Positions 50,040-59,060 of a DNA stretch of 64,000 nucleotides are shown here, in pieces. A program made the translations under genes and the position numbers. The stretch's first letter is position 1; each line of letters begins with the position of its first letter. Under the pieces are notes generated by a model. The model saw only the letters and a list, made by a program, of their open reading frames with translations, searched no databases and was not told where the DNA came from. The DNA comes from Flavobacteriaceae bacterium GF1 (GTDB lineage Bacteria > Bacteroidota > Bacteroidia > Flavobacteriales > Flavobacteriaceae). The stretch is taken from positions 186,001-250,000 of the forward strand of contig WNKP01000003.1 in NCBI GenBank assembly GCA_009797885.1, read 5' to 3'.

Positions 50040-52694
50040 CTAGTTTTTCACCTCAAAATCCGCTTTTGACCGGATATCATTGGATGCAGCTCCTACTTTC
50101 ACCACAAACTGACCAGGTTCGACCACCCGTTCCATATCCCTGTTCCACAGGCTCAGATCTTCTGGAAGTAAGGTGAAGTCAACTTCTTTGGCCTCCCCGG
50201 GCTCAAGTTCCACAGGGGTAAATCCCTTAAGCTGCAGCCTGGGTGTGCTTACCGAACTGTAACTATCCGTGATATACAGCTGGACAATCTCGGTCCCTTT
50301 TCGTTCCGAGGTATTTTTGATGGTTAGGGTCACTTTTTGATTTTCATTGGCTGTGATAAGCGGTTTTTCAATATGCAAATCCGAATATTCAAAACGGCTA
50401 TAGCTCAGTCCATGTCCGAAAGCGAACAATGGGGTATTGTTTTCGTCCACATACGTGGCGCTTGCCGATTTCTTTTGATTGTAATATATGGGCAGTTGTC
50501 CATTCGCTCTGGGAAAGGAGATCGGCAATTTGCCCGAAGGGTTTACCTTACCAGTTAGGATGTCCACGGTCCCTTGGGCACCTTTCTCGCCTGCGTACCA
50601 GGTTTCCAATATGGCGTCCACCGATCCCACTTCCTCTTTTAGTACCAAAGGCCTTCCATTTTGAAGGACCAGTACTATGGGCGTTCCCGTGGTGGCCACT
50701 TCCTTCAGTAACCTTTTGCTATAGGGATTGAGTTCGAGGTTGACCTTATCCCTGCCTTCACCATTATCATCTTTTTCGCCCAGCACCAATACGGCCACAT
50801 CGGCATTTCTAGCCGAATGGACCGCTTTTTCGAATAAGGTTTCCCTCTTGGCATCTGGATTGATTTTCCAGCGAATCTTAATGTCTGCAAATTCATCATA
50901 TTCAACCAATTCCAATTGGATGCGGTATTTTTTCCCCTTTTTTAACCGTAGGCTCTTTTTGGACCAGGAGTTCTTATGTTTTTGGTCCCAGCTATCGATC
51001 AACACCTGATCGTCGATGGTGAGCCTACCCAAGTCATCGGCCCATAGCAGGAAGTCGTAAATGCCATCCAGTTTGGGAATAAGGTGGCCACTCCAACGAA
51101 TGGAGAAATTATCACTTGGGATTCCCGGTGCCGGACTTAGGTTATGCCAGTACTGTTCCAATCTGGTCTCCACTTGAGTCAATGCTGGTTTTCCGGAAAA
51201 GTCCGTGTTGGTGAAATACTCCGCTAGAAGGCCCTTTTCCCCGTCTTCGGTCATAAGAAACCGTTCATCAATTTCTTCCATAATACCTCCCGGGACCCCT
51301 ACATCCACAAAATCAATGGTATAGTCCGTTTTTTCAAATTCCTGAGCGATGGTCCTTTCATTTTCGCCCCTTCGCGAATAACCACCAAGCAAGGCTTTAC
51401 CAGCCAATTCTCCAATCAGTGCCATTTTTTTTACCCCGTCGCCAAAGGGTAGGATATCGTTTTTGTTCTGAAGTAAAACAATTGATTTATGGGCAGCCTC
51501 CAATGCCAATTGTTGATGTGCTTCACTACCGTACCGAGCGGCTTTCAATGTGGTGTCGACATAGGGGTTTTCAAACAGTCCCAATTTAAATTTTACATAT
51601 AATACGCTGGACACTGCCCTGTCCACATCTTTAATAGTCAAAAGCCCTTCATCAAGTGCATCCTTGATACTCTGCTCAAAGACTTTATGTTTGTAGTCGT
51701 AGAACTGCATATCCAATCCTGCCCGGATGGAATTGGCAATGGCCTCTTTTGGATTTTTTGCCGTTTTATGTACAGCTTCTTGTTTTGCGATTGCACCAAG
51801 ATCGGAAATGACCATGCCCTTAAAACCCCATTCGTCCCGCAATACTTTTTTTAGAAGCCATGGATCACCTGCGGCAGGGACGCCGTCCCACTCGTGGTAA
51901 GCTGCCATGGCCCCCAACGCTCCGGCCTCTTTAAAGGCTTTTTCAAAAACGTATAGGAAATGGGTTCGTGCTTCGCGCTCACCGATGTAAACCGGTGCAG
52001 TATTTTTGCCCGCTTCGGGAATACTATGAATACCAAAATGCTTTGGTTCAGCAACAATGGCGTCATCATCACTTAAGTCATCCCCCTGCATCCCTTTAAT
52101 TATGGCCACTCCATTCCTGGCGGCCAAATAGGCATCCTCCCCATACGTTTCCTGCACCCTTCCCCAACGGGGTTCCCGGCCCAGACCAAGTGTAGGTGCC
52201 AGTACCAGGTGAACGCCTACGGCCCGTGTCTCGGATCCAATGACCTTCCCAATGCTTTCCATGGCCCCTACATCCCACATACTGGCCAGACCTATGGGTA
52301 CGGGAAAGGAGGTGCTTCCTTTTCCCAGATATCCATGCAAGGCCTCTTCAATAATCAATGCAGGAATACCCAGTCGGTTGTTTTCAATGATGTATCGCTG
52401 TAATTCGTTGGAGGCTTCGGCAGATTCGGGATAAAAATCGCGAACCGAACCAACATTCAAGCCTTTTAGGGCCTGTTTGGCCTTTTCAGGTGAGAGTCTT
52501 CCATTTTCGATGAGGTCATGGGCGGAGTACATATCCAGTTCCCTTATTTTTTCGTCCAGGGTCATTCGCGACATAAGGTCGGCCACACGGGTTTCCGTGT
52601 CCAATTCCATATTTTTATAGGGAGGAACAGGTGAATCGGTGTTACAGGCCACAACGGATAGAAACATCACTAAAAGCAAACAATTCCATTTCAT
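50040..52694 (-). CDS. GH3 glycosidase with inserted PA14 domain, copy 1
   Basis: 884 residues, lipobox at Cys17 (SVVAC). GH3 N-terminal domain: MTLDEKIRELDMYS, EPRWGRVQETYGEDAYL, AEPKHFG, and the nucleophile Asp298 (GMVISDLGA). The C-terminal sandwich is split by a PA14 domain at about 488-630 (GLLAEYFTNTDFSGKP, GIYDFLLWADDLGRL). A fibronectin-like domain ends the chain. GH3 enzymes with PA14 are mostly beta-glucosidases in which PA14 shapes the acceptor site. It is a close paralogue of the next upstream gene (52769-55471), so a tandem duplication. Confidence 0.93.
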   Translation of the reverse strand: MKWNCLLLVMFLSVVACNTDSPVPPYKNMELDTETRVADLMSRMTLDEKIRELDMYSAHDLIENGRLSPEKAKQALKGLNVGSVRDFYPESAEASNELQRYIIENNRLGIPALIIEEALHGYLGKGSTSFPVPIGLASMWDVGAMESIGKVIGSETRAVGVHLVLAPTLGLGREPRWGRVQETYGEDAYLAARNGVAIIKGMQGDDLSDDDAIVAEPKHFGIHSIPEAGKNTAPVYIGEREARTHFLYVFEKAFKEAGALGAMAAYHEWDGVPAAGDPWLLKKVLRDEWGFKGMVISDLGAIAKQEAVHKTAKNPKEAIANSIRAGLDMQFYDYKHKVFEQSIKDALDEGLLTIKDVDRAVSSVLYVKFKLGLFENPYVDTTLKAARYGSEAHQQLALEAAHKSIVLLQNKNDILPFGDGVKKMALIGELAGKALLGGYSRRGENERTIAQEFEKTDYTIDFVDVGVPGGIMEEIDERFLMTEDGEKGLLAEYFTNTDFSGKPALTQVETRLEQYWHNLSPAPGIPSDNFSIRWSGHLIPKLDGIYDFLLWADDLGRLTIDDQVLIDSWDQKHKNSWSKKSLRLKKGKKYRIQLELVEYDEFADIKIRWKINPDAKRETLFEKAVHSARNADVAVLVLGEKDDNGEGRDKVNLELNPYSKRLLKEVATTGTPIVLVLQNGRPLVLKEEVGSVDAILETWYAGEKGAQGTVDILTGKVNPSGKLPISFPRANGQLPIYYNQKKSASATYVDENNTPLFAFGHGLSYSRFEYSDLHIEKPLITANENQKVTLTIKNTSERKGTEIVQLYITDSYSSVSTPRLQLKGFTPVELEPGEAKEVDFTLLPEDLSLWNRDMERVVEPGQFVVKVGAASNDIRSKADFEVKN

Positions 52695-52768
52695 ATTTCG
52701 ATTATTTATGCTATTTCTTTTTTAATCAAATGGTCAGTTTCTGGTTTACTTTTCTGATTTAGTACTGA

Positions 52769-55471
52769 TTATTTAACTCGAAAGGTAGATTCTAACTTAA
52801 TATTGTCCGACGCAGCACCTACTTTCACCTGGAACTCTCCGGGCTCTACTATTCGTTTCATTTCGGCATTCCAAAGTGCCAGATCGTCGGGCAACAGTGT
52901 AAATTCAACTTCTTTTTCTTCTCCAGCATCCAGTTCCACTCTTTTGAATCCTCTTAGTTGCATAATCGGTGTGGTAACAGAGCTAAAACTGTCGGTGATG
53001 TATAATTGAACCACTTCCGCTCCTTTGCGATCGGAAACATTTTTAACCATACAACTCACCTTTTGGTTTTGATCCGCCCCTATTTCTGCTTGCGCGATTT
53101 TTAAATCAGCATACTCGAATTTGCTGTAACTCAGTCCATGGCCAAATGCAAAAAGCGGCTTACTGCTCCCATCGACATAGGTACGACCAGAGGTTGATCT
53201 TTTGTGGTTGTAGTAGATTGGAATTTGCCCGCTATTACGGGGAAATGAAACAGGTAATTTTCCTGAAGGGTTTATTTTTCCTGTAAGCACATCGACCGTT
53301 GCGGGGCCACAGAATTCTCCTGCGTACCATGTTTCAAGAATAGCATCCACTTTTTCACTTTCTTTGGTCAGCACAAGGGGTCTTCCATTTTGAAGGACTA
53401 AGACTATTGGTGTACCCGATTTTGCCACTTCACTCAATAATTGTTTGCTGTAGGAGTTGAGTTCAAGGCTGACTTTATCCAGACCTTCGCCTACTTCATC
53501 CATTTTTTCCCCTAATACCAATATGGCTACATCTGCTCTTTTAGCTGCCTTGGCGGCTTTCTCAAACATGTTTTCCCCTTTGTTCGAAGCAAATTTCCAA
53601 CGTAGGAATACGCCTGCGAATTCGTCCAGTTCTGCCATTTCCAATTTGAAAAAATGCTTTTTGCCTTTTTCTAAATAGACTTCATTTTTCGATCTTGTGG
53701 AGGACCATGTTCTTTTGAAATCCTTGTTCCAACTATCAATCACTACTTGGTTCTCTATTGTGAGTTTTCCAAGGTCATCGGCCCAAAGGTCAAACGAATA
53801 AATCCCGGTATATTCAGGAACCAGGTAACCGCTGTAACGAATTGAGAAGTTATCTGCTGAAACACCGGGGCCAGGTGTTAAATTGTGCCAATCGTTCTCC
53901 AGGTCATATTCAACTTGGGTAAGTGCTGGGTCTCCCGACAATTCGGGATTGTTAAAATATTCAACATCAACGCCCTTTTCTCCTTTTTTAGTCAATAGAA
54001 ACTCGGTATCTATTTTTTCAAAGTAATTTCCTGGAACACCAACATCAATAAATTCAACATTGTATTTGGTGTCTTTAAATGCATCGGTCATAGGAATGCC
54101 AGTCGCACCTTGCGGAGAGTAACCACCCAACAGTGCTTCACCTGCCAATTCTCCGATAAGCGCAATATTCTTCACCCCATCACCCAAAGGCAAAACGTTG
54201 TTCTTATTCTGCAATAAGGTAATTGATTTATGACCTGCCTCTAAAGCAATATCCTGATGTGCTTTACTGTGGTATCTTTCTGCTTTTAAGGCTGGGTCCG
54301 TATAAGGATTATCAAAAAGTCCTAATTTAAATTTTACATAAAGTACACTAGCGACTGCGCGATCTAGGTCCTGCTCTTTCAGTGTTCCATCATTGACCGC
54401 ATCAACAATGGCCTCTTGGAAAACATCGTGGTGGTAATCATAGAATTGCATGTCCATACCTGCGGCTATTGACATTGCAATGGCTTCCTTTTGGGTTTCT
54501 GCCACGAAATGTGCGCCTTGTAATCTATTGATTGCTCCCAAATCGGAAACAACCATTCCTTTGAATCCCCACTCATCCCGCAACAATTCTTTCAATAGCC
54601 ATGGGTCTCCAGAGGCAGGAACACCGTCCCAATCGTGATAAGCAGCCATTGCGCCCAAAGCACCTGCTTCTTTAAACGCTTTTTCAAAAACATAAAGAAA
54701 GTTGCTTCGCGCCTCTCTTTCCCCTATGTAAACAGGAGAAGTGTTTTTTCCTCCTTCGGGTATACTGTGCACTCCAAAATGTTTGGGTTCAGCCACAATG
54801 GCATCATCATTTGATAGGTTATCACCCTGCATTCCCTTTATCATTGCCACACCACTTCTAGCGGCCAAGTAAGGATCTTCACCAAATGTTTCCTGAATTC
54901 TTCCCCAACGCGGTTCTCTTCCTATACCTAGTACCGGAGATAGGCCCATATGAACTCCGGCCGAACGGGCTTCAGTACCAATTACCTTTCCTATTTTTTC
55001 AATGAGCGCTACATCCCATGTGCTGCCCATGCCTATCGAAACAGGAAATGTCGTAGAACCACGACCACAATACCCATGTAATGATTCCTCAATGAATAAT
55101 GCGGGTATGCCTAAACGTGTATTCTCAATGATATATTTCTGAACTTCATTCGCTGCTTCTGGTGTTTCCGGATAATAATCATGAATACTACCTATGGTTG
55201 TTTTTTCAAGTACCTTTTCCGCTTTCTCGGTTGATAACTTTCCCTTGACCGTTAAATCACTTCCAGAGTACATATCCAATTGACCTGCTTTTTCTTCCAG
55301 CGTCATTCTTGACAATAGATCGGCAACTCTTTCTTCAATATCCAAACTTGCATCTTTGTAGGCAGGCAAATTATTTTTTTGCTGACAGCAGACAAATAAC
55401 AAAATGATCAATAGGGTTAAAACTCCGACTATGTTGGTTGATTTAAAGTTTGTGTAGGCCACTTGAATCAT
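52769..55471 (-). CDS. GH3 glycosidase with inserted PA14 domain, copy 2
   Basis: 900 residues with a hydrophobic leader ending in a double-Cys lipobox-like CCQQ. Same plan as its downstream neighbour: MTLEEKAGQLDMYS, EPRWGRIQETFGEDPYL, nucleophile Asp in GMVVSDLGAIN, PA14 insertion (VDVEYFNNPELSGDP, GIYSFDLWADDLGKL), then a fibronectin-like end. The two copies match along their whole length but differ at many positions, so the duplication is not recent, and the second may have a shifted preference. It lies 19 bp downstream of the CoA-transferase. Confidence 0.93.
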   Translation of the reverse strand: MIQVAYTNFKSTNIVGVLTLLIILLFVCCQQKNNLPAYKDASLDIEERVADLLSRMTLEEKAGQLDMYSGSDLTVKGKLSTEKAEKVLEKTTIGSIHDYYPETPEAANEVQKYIIENTRLGIPALFIEESLHGYCGRGSTTFPVSIGMGSTWDVALIEKIGKVIGTEARSAGVHMGLSPVLGIGREPRWGRIQETFGEDPYLAARSGVAMIKGMQGDNLSNDDAIVAEPKHFGVHSIPEGGKNTSPVYIGEREARSNFLYVFEKAFKEAGALGAMAAYHDWDGVPASGDPWLLKELLRDEWGFKGMVVSDLGAINRLQGAHFVAETQKEAIAMSIAAGMDMQFYDYHHDVFQEAIVDAVNDGTLKEQDLDRAVASVLYVKFKLGLFDNPYTDPALKAERYHSKAHQDIALEAGHKSITLLQNKNNVLPLGDGVKNIALIGELAGEALLGGYSPQGATGIPMTDAFKDTKYNVEFIDVGVPGNYFEKIDTEFLLTKKGEKGVDVEYFNNPELSGDPALTQVEYDLENDWHNLTPGPGVSADNFSIRYSGYLVPEYTGIYSFDLWADDLGKLTIENQVVIDSWNKDFKRTWSSTRSKNEVYLEKGKKHFFKLEMAELDEFAGVFLRWKFASNKGENMFEKAAKAAKRADVAILVLGEKMDEVGEGLDKVSLELNSYSKQLLSEVAKSGTPIVLVLQNGRPLVLTKESEKVDAILETWYAGEFCGPATVDVLTGKINPSGKLPVSFPRNSGQIPIYYNHKRSTSGRTYVDGSSKPLFAFGHGLSYSKFEYADLKIAQAEIGADQNQKVSCMVKNVSDRKGAEVVQLYITDSFSSVTTPIMQLRGFKRVELDAGEEKEVEFTLLPDDLALWNAEMKRIVEPGEFQVKVGAASDNIKLESTFRVK

Positions 55472-55490
55472 ATTTTGTAGTGTTATTTTT

Positions 55491-56699
55491 TTATTTATCT
55501 AGACTTTCAACTGATAGAATTTTCCGCTCAACCAGATTTTCGATTTGCTGGTCGCTATAGCCCAGTTCTTTTAAAATCTCTTCGCCATGTTCCCCGATCA
55601 GCGGGGAAGGCCGATTAATTTTTCCAGGTGTCTCGCTCATGGTAAAAGGAATATTGGTCACCTTGACCTTTCCTGCCTTGGGATGTTCCACCTCAACAAA
55701 CGTCTGGTTATGAATGACCTGGGGGTCGTGCTCCACAGCGGTCTGGTCGTTTATCTTGGCGACCCATAAATCCAGGCCTAGCATAATCTCCAACCATTCA
55801 TCCGTGGTTTTGGTCACCGTAATGGCTTCAATACAACCATGGACTGTATCCCTTTCATCAAAAAGTACCTGGGGATCATTGTACTGCATCAATGAGGCAT
55901 CACCCAAGGCTTCCACAAGTTTGGGCCAGGGACTCATGGCTATGGTCAAATACCCATCACTGGTTTGGTACATCCCAAAGGGGGCTGGATTACCCGGATG
56001 GCCAATTTTGGATTCTGGTCGTTCAAAGGGTTTCCCCAAATTTTGGATGGTAAAATAGTCCTGCATTTGAAATGCAATGGCAGATGACAATAAGTTGGTC
56101 TTGATTTCCTGACCTTTTCCCGTTTTTTCACGATAATACAATGCCGCCAAAATGGCGTAAACCGAATTCAGACCGTTTACCTGGTCGCATAAGGCGGTAC
56201 CAATGGCCACAGGGCCATCGCTCTTTTTGCCACTGGTCATAATGGCCCCACTTACACTCTGTACCAGCAGATCTTGTCCCGGTCGTGTGATGTACGGTCC
56301 ATCGTCACCCCAGCCACTGGCAGAGCAGTAAATGAGCTGTGGGTTTATTTTTTTGAAATCTTCATAACCATACCCAAGTCTGGCCATTACCCCTGGGCGA
56401 AAGTTCTCAACGACAACATCGGTCTCCTTGGCCAGTTTGTAAATGATTTCCTTGCCTTGATTTGATTTGATGTCAATGGCCAAAGACCGTTTGTTACGGT
56501 TCCAGGCCATGAAACAAGGGGATTCATCACCCGCAATCCATTGATTGAAAAAGGTGAGTCCACGGTAAATGTCCCCACTGCCGTTGCGCTCAATTTTGAT
56601 GACATCGGCCCCCAAATCGCCCAACATCTGCGTGGCGAACGGGCCTTGCAATAATTGTGAAAAGTCCAGTACTTTAATACCTTCCAATGCTTGATCCAT
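55491..56699 (-). CDS. Family III CoA-transferase (CaiB/BaiF type)
   Basis: About 402 residues from the ATG complementary to 56697-56699 (MDQALEGIKVLDFSQLLQGP); a frame from 56747 would overlap the SDR gene. Family III signs: GPFATQMLGDLGADVIKIE (about 19-37), NKRSLAIDIKS, VVENFRPGVMARLGYGYE, and the expected catalytic-site region PGQDLLVQSVSGAIM, where the Asp of GQD is the usual covalent residue. These enzymes move CoA between organic acids (formyl-, succinyl-, carnitine-CoA). A second copy starts beyond 64000, so the operon holds two. Its substrate in a sugar operon is unknown. Confidence 0.92.
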   Translation of the reverse strand: MDQALEGIKVLDFSQLLQGPFATQMLGDLGADVIKIERNGSGDIYRGLTFFNQWIAGDESPCFMAWNRNKRSLAIDIKSNQGKEIIYKLAKETDVVVENFRPGVMARLGYGYEDFKKINPQLIYCSASGWGDDGPYITRPGQDLLVQSVSGAIMTSGKKSDGPVAIGTALCDQVNGLNSVYAILAALYYREKTGKGQEIKTNLLSSAIAFQMQDYFTIQNLGKPFERPESKIGHPGNPAPFGMYQTSDGYLTIAMSPWPKLVEALGDASLMQYNDPQVLFDERDTVHGCIEAITVTKTTDEWLEIMLGLDLWVAKINDQTAVEHDPQVIHNQTFVEVEHPKAGKVKVTNIPFTMSETPGKINRPSPLIGEHGEEILKELGYSDQQIENLVERKILSVESLDK

Positions 56700-56712
56700 A
56701 GTATTCCTTGAA

Positions 56713-57483
56713 TTATAAATATCTTGGGAGGACACCCAGTCCTCCATCCACTTTAATATCCGCGCCCGTAATGAATGGAGCTTCGTCCGAAGCCAAAAAC
56801 ACCGCCGTCATGGCCACTTCTTGAGGTTTTCCCAACCGTTTCATAGCGGCCTGGTCAATGCTCTTTTGTAAAAATGCCTTTCCTTCTTCCTGTATCCGTT
56901 TTTCATTCATAGGAGTTAAAATAGCTCCTGGGGATATGGTATTGAACCGTATGTTTTCCACCCCAAACTGACCTGCCAGTTGCTTGGTCATGGAGCACAT
57001 GGCCCCTTTGGCACCAGCATAGGCCGTCCAATTATCCCAACTTCTAAAGGCCTGTATCGAAGAAATGTTAATGATGCTTCCCGATTGTTTTCCCAACATA
57101 TGGGGAAGCACTATTTGAATACTCCTGTACGCACTCTTTAGATTGATGTTCATGAGCCTATCCCAATCTTCTTCGGGCATTTCAACAATGTTTCCACTCA
57201 AGGCAATTCCGGCATTGTTTACCAAAATGTCGATCTTGCCAAACTCGGCCAGTGTTCGGTCCACAACGTTTTTCACATCTTTGGTTATGCCCACATCACA
57301 AGCATAGCTCCTTGCCGTTCCCACATTGTCATTGAGTCTTTTGGCCTCTTCATCACATTTGTCCACATTGATATCACACATGACCACCAGTGCCCCTTCA
57401 TTGGCAAAGGCTTGGCTAATGGCCAGGCCAATACCATCCGCAGCACCCGTAACGATAGCTACTTTTCCTTTTAACCTATTCAT
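56713..57483 (-). CDS. Short-chain dehydrogenase/reductase
   Basis: 256 residues, a classical SDR. NAD(P) motif VTGAADGIGLAIS (about 11-23; TGxxxGIG type), MCDINVDKC (Asp favouring NAD), NNAGIALSGN (about 90), Ser in INISSIQA (about 144) and the Y-x3-K motif YAGAK (about 155-159). By context it could be a mannonate (fructuronate) oxidoreductase feeding mannonate dehydratase, or a hexose 1-dehydrogenase making mannonolactone. It overlaps the MFS gene by 8 nt. Confidence 0.92.
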   Translation of the reverse strand: MNRLKGKVAIVTGAADGIGLAISQAFANEGALVVMCDINVDKCDEEAKRLNDNVGTARSYACDVGITKDVKNVVDRTLAEFGKIDILVNNAGIALSGNIVEMPEEDWDRLMNINLKSAYRSIQIVLPHMLGKQSGSIINISSIQAFRSWDNWTAYAGAKGAMCSMTKQLAGQFGVENIRFNTISPGAILTPMNEKRIQEEGKAFLQKSIDQAAMKRLGKPQEVAMTAVFLASDEAPFITGADIKVDGGLGVLPRYL

Positions 57484-58864
57484 TCTTACTATTCTTTGAT
57501 AACCAATATTTTTCTATTTCTTCCAATGTTTTTCCCTTGGTTTCCGGCATCACCTTTAAGGCGAGATAAATTGCCGGTATCATACAAATGGCAAAGAACC
57601 AGAACGTACCGTGGGGTTTGAGATGCTCTAAAAACCAAGGGGTCATTTGCCCAACAAAGGCGGTTCCTATCCATACGGCCATAGTGGCTATGGACATGGC
57701 GGCCCCCCGAATTTTTAAGGGATATATTTCTGAAAGCAACACCCATAGTACGGGACCGAACGAAAAGGCAAAACAGGCAATAAAAGTGAGTATAAAAGTC
57801 ATGAGCAGATACGTGTTACCTACCTCAAAATAGAACAATAGTCCTACGATGATGAGTGAAACCATGATTCCGATAACCCCATAAGTCAATAAAGGTTTCC
57901 TACCCAATTGGTCTATTTTCCATAGGGCGATAAACGTAAATAGTACATTGACAATACCAATGACCACTTGACCACCGAGTGCTTCACCCAATTGCAGCCC
58001 CCCTTCCTCCAAAATCTTGGGGCCGTAATAGATGATGGCATTGATGCCACTGACCTGACTCAGGATTGCCAGGCAAACCCCTATGATGATGGCCAGTTTG
58101 AATGGGCCTTTAAATACCATTTCAATACCACCGGATTCCCTGGCCAGTATTTCTTCAACATGCTTGATTTCTTTGTCGGCCTCCTGATGGTCCACAAAAC
58201 GGAGCAGGATGTTTTTAGCCTGTTCCCTTTTTCCCTTCATCGTTAGCCAACGGGGGCTTTTGGGGATAATCAAAAGCAAGAACAAGAATAGTAAAGCTGG
58301 TACCATCTCGCTTCCCAACATGGCCCGCCAGACTTCGGAAACCAATATTTTGTGGGTCATGCCCGAATGGTTTGCCAAGCCTTCCGATGTTGAAAGGTCC
58401 AATAAAAAAGCATTGACAAAATAGGCCACTAAAATCCCCAGGGTAATGGCCAACTGGTACAGGGCTACCAACCTGCCCCTGTTTTTAGCCGGGGCAATTT
58501 CGGAAATGTATAAGGGTGACAGCATGGAAGCAATACCTACACCAATGCCACCGATCAACCGATAGGCCACCAATCCATTAAAGGATTCCGAAACCATACA
58601 CCCCAAGGCGGAGAGTGCAAATAAAATTCCCGACATGATCAATATCTTCTTCCGCCCATATGCATCACTGAGGAATCCAGCCACGGAAACCCCCAAAATG
58701 GTACCGACCAGCGCGGAGCTCACATACCATCCTTCCATTACCGTATTGAGGTTGAACTGCGTTTTTACAAAGCCTATGGTACCCGAAATAATGGCAGTAT
58801 CATACCCAAAGAGAAACCCGCCCAATGCAGCGATCATTGCTAAAATGGTAATGTTGTTTTTCAT
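57476..58864 (-). CDS. MFS sugar transporter (sugar porter family)
   Basis: 462 residues with twelve transmembrane helices. Sugar-porter signatures: GGFLFGYDTAIISGTIGFVK (about 16-35), DAYGRKKILI, RLIGGIGVGIASMLSPLYISEIAPAKNRGRLV (about 103-134), RWLTMKGKREQAK and the late PETKGKTLEEIE. The family imports hexoses, pentoses or related sugars across the inner membrane by proton symport. It overlaps the SDR gene by 8 nt, which suggests that the imported sugar or acid is the SDR substrate. Confidence 0.94.
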   Translation of the reverse strand: MKNNITILAMIAALGGFLFGYDTAIISGTIGFVKTQFNLNTVMEGWYVSSALVGTILGVSVAGFLSDAYGRKKILIMSGILFALSALGCMVSESFNGLVAYRLIGGIGVGIASMLSPLYISEIAPAKNRGRLVALYQLAITLGILVAYFVNAFLLDLSTSEGLANHSGMTHKILVSEVWRAMLGSEMVPALLFLFLLLIIPKSPRWLTMKGKREQAKNILLRFVDHQEADKEIKHVEEILARESGGIEMVFKGPFKLAIIIGVCLAILSQVSGINAIIYYGPKILEEGGLQLGEALGGQVVIGIVNVLFTFIALWKIDQLGRKPLLTYGVIGIMVSLIIVGLLFYFEVGNTYLLMTFILTFIACFAFSFGPVLWVLLSEIYPLKIRGAAMSIATMAVWIGTAFVGQMTPWFLEHLKPHGTFWFFAICMIPAIYLALKVMPETKGKTLEEIEKYWLSKNSKNE

Positions 58865-58908
58865 GAGATCATGCTTTTGTTCTTTTGGTTTTGAAGTTTT
58901 GATCGTTA

Positions 58909-59035
58909 GGCCGTCTAAAAACCATGAAAAATGGTATTTGTCAGGTCGAGGGCAGTCGAAACCTATTTGAATTTCAATGCTTTAAATGTTTCCGACTGTG
59001 ATTAAATTGACATTTGAGTTAATTTTTAGACGGCC
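58909..59035. mobile_element. 127-bp MITE-like element with 13-bp terminal inverted repeats
   Basis: GGCCGTCTAAAAA (58909-58921) and its perfect reverse complement (59023-59035) bound a 127-bp stretch with no gene. TTA lies directly outside both ends (58906-58908 and 59036-59038), as a 3-bp target duplication would. The GGC-GTCT-AAAA end resembles ends of common IS elements, so it may be a non-autonomous derivative. It sits between GH38 and the MFS gene within the operon. Confidence 0.6.
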
Positions 59036-59060
59036 TTACAATGAAAAATCATTCGCAACC

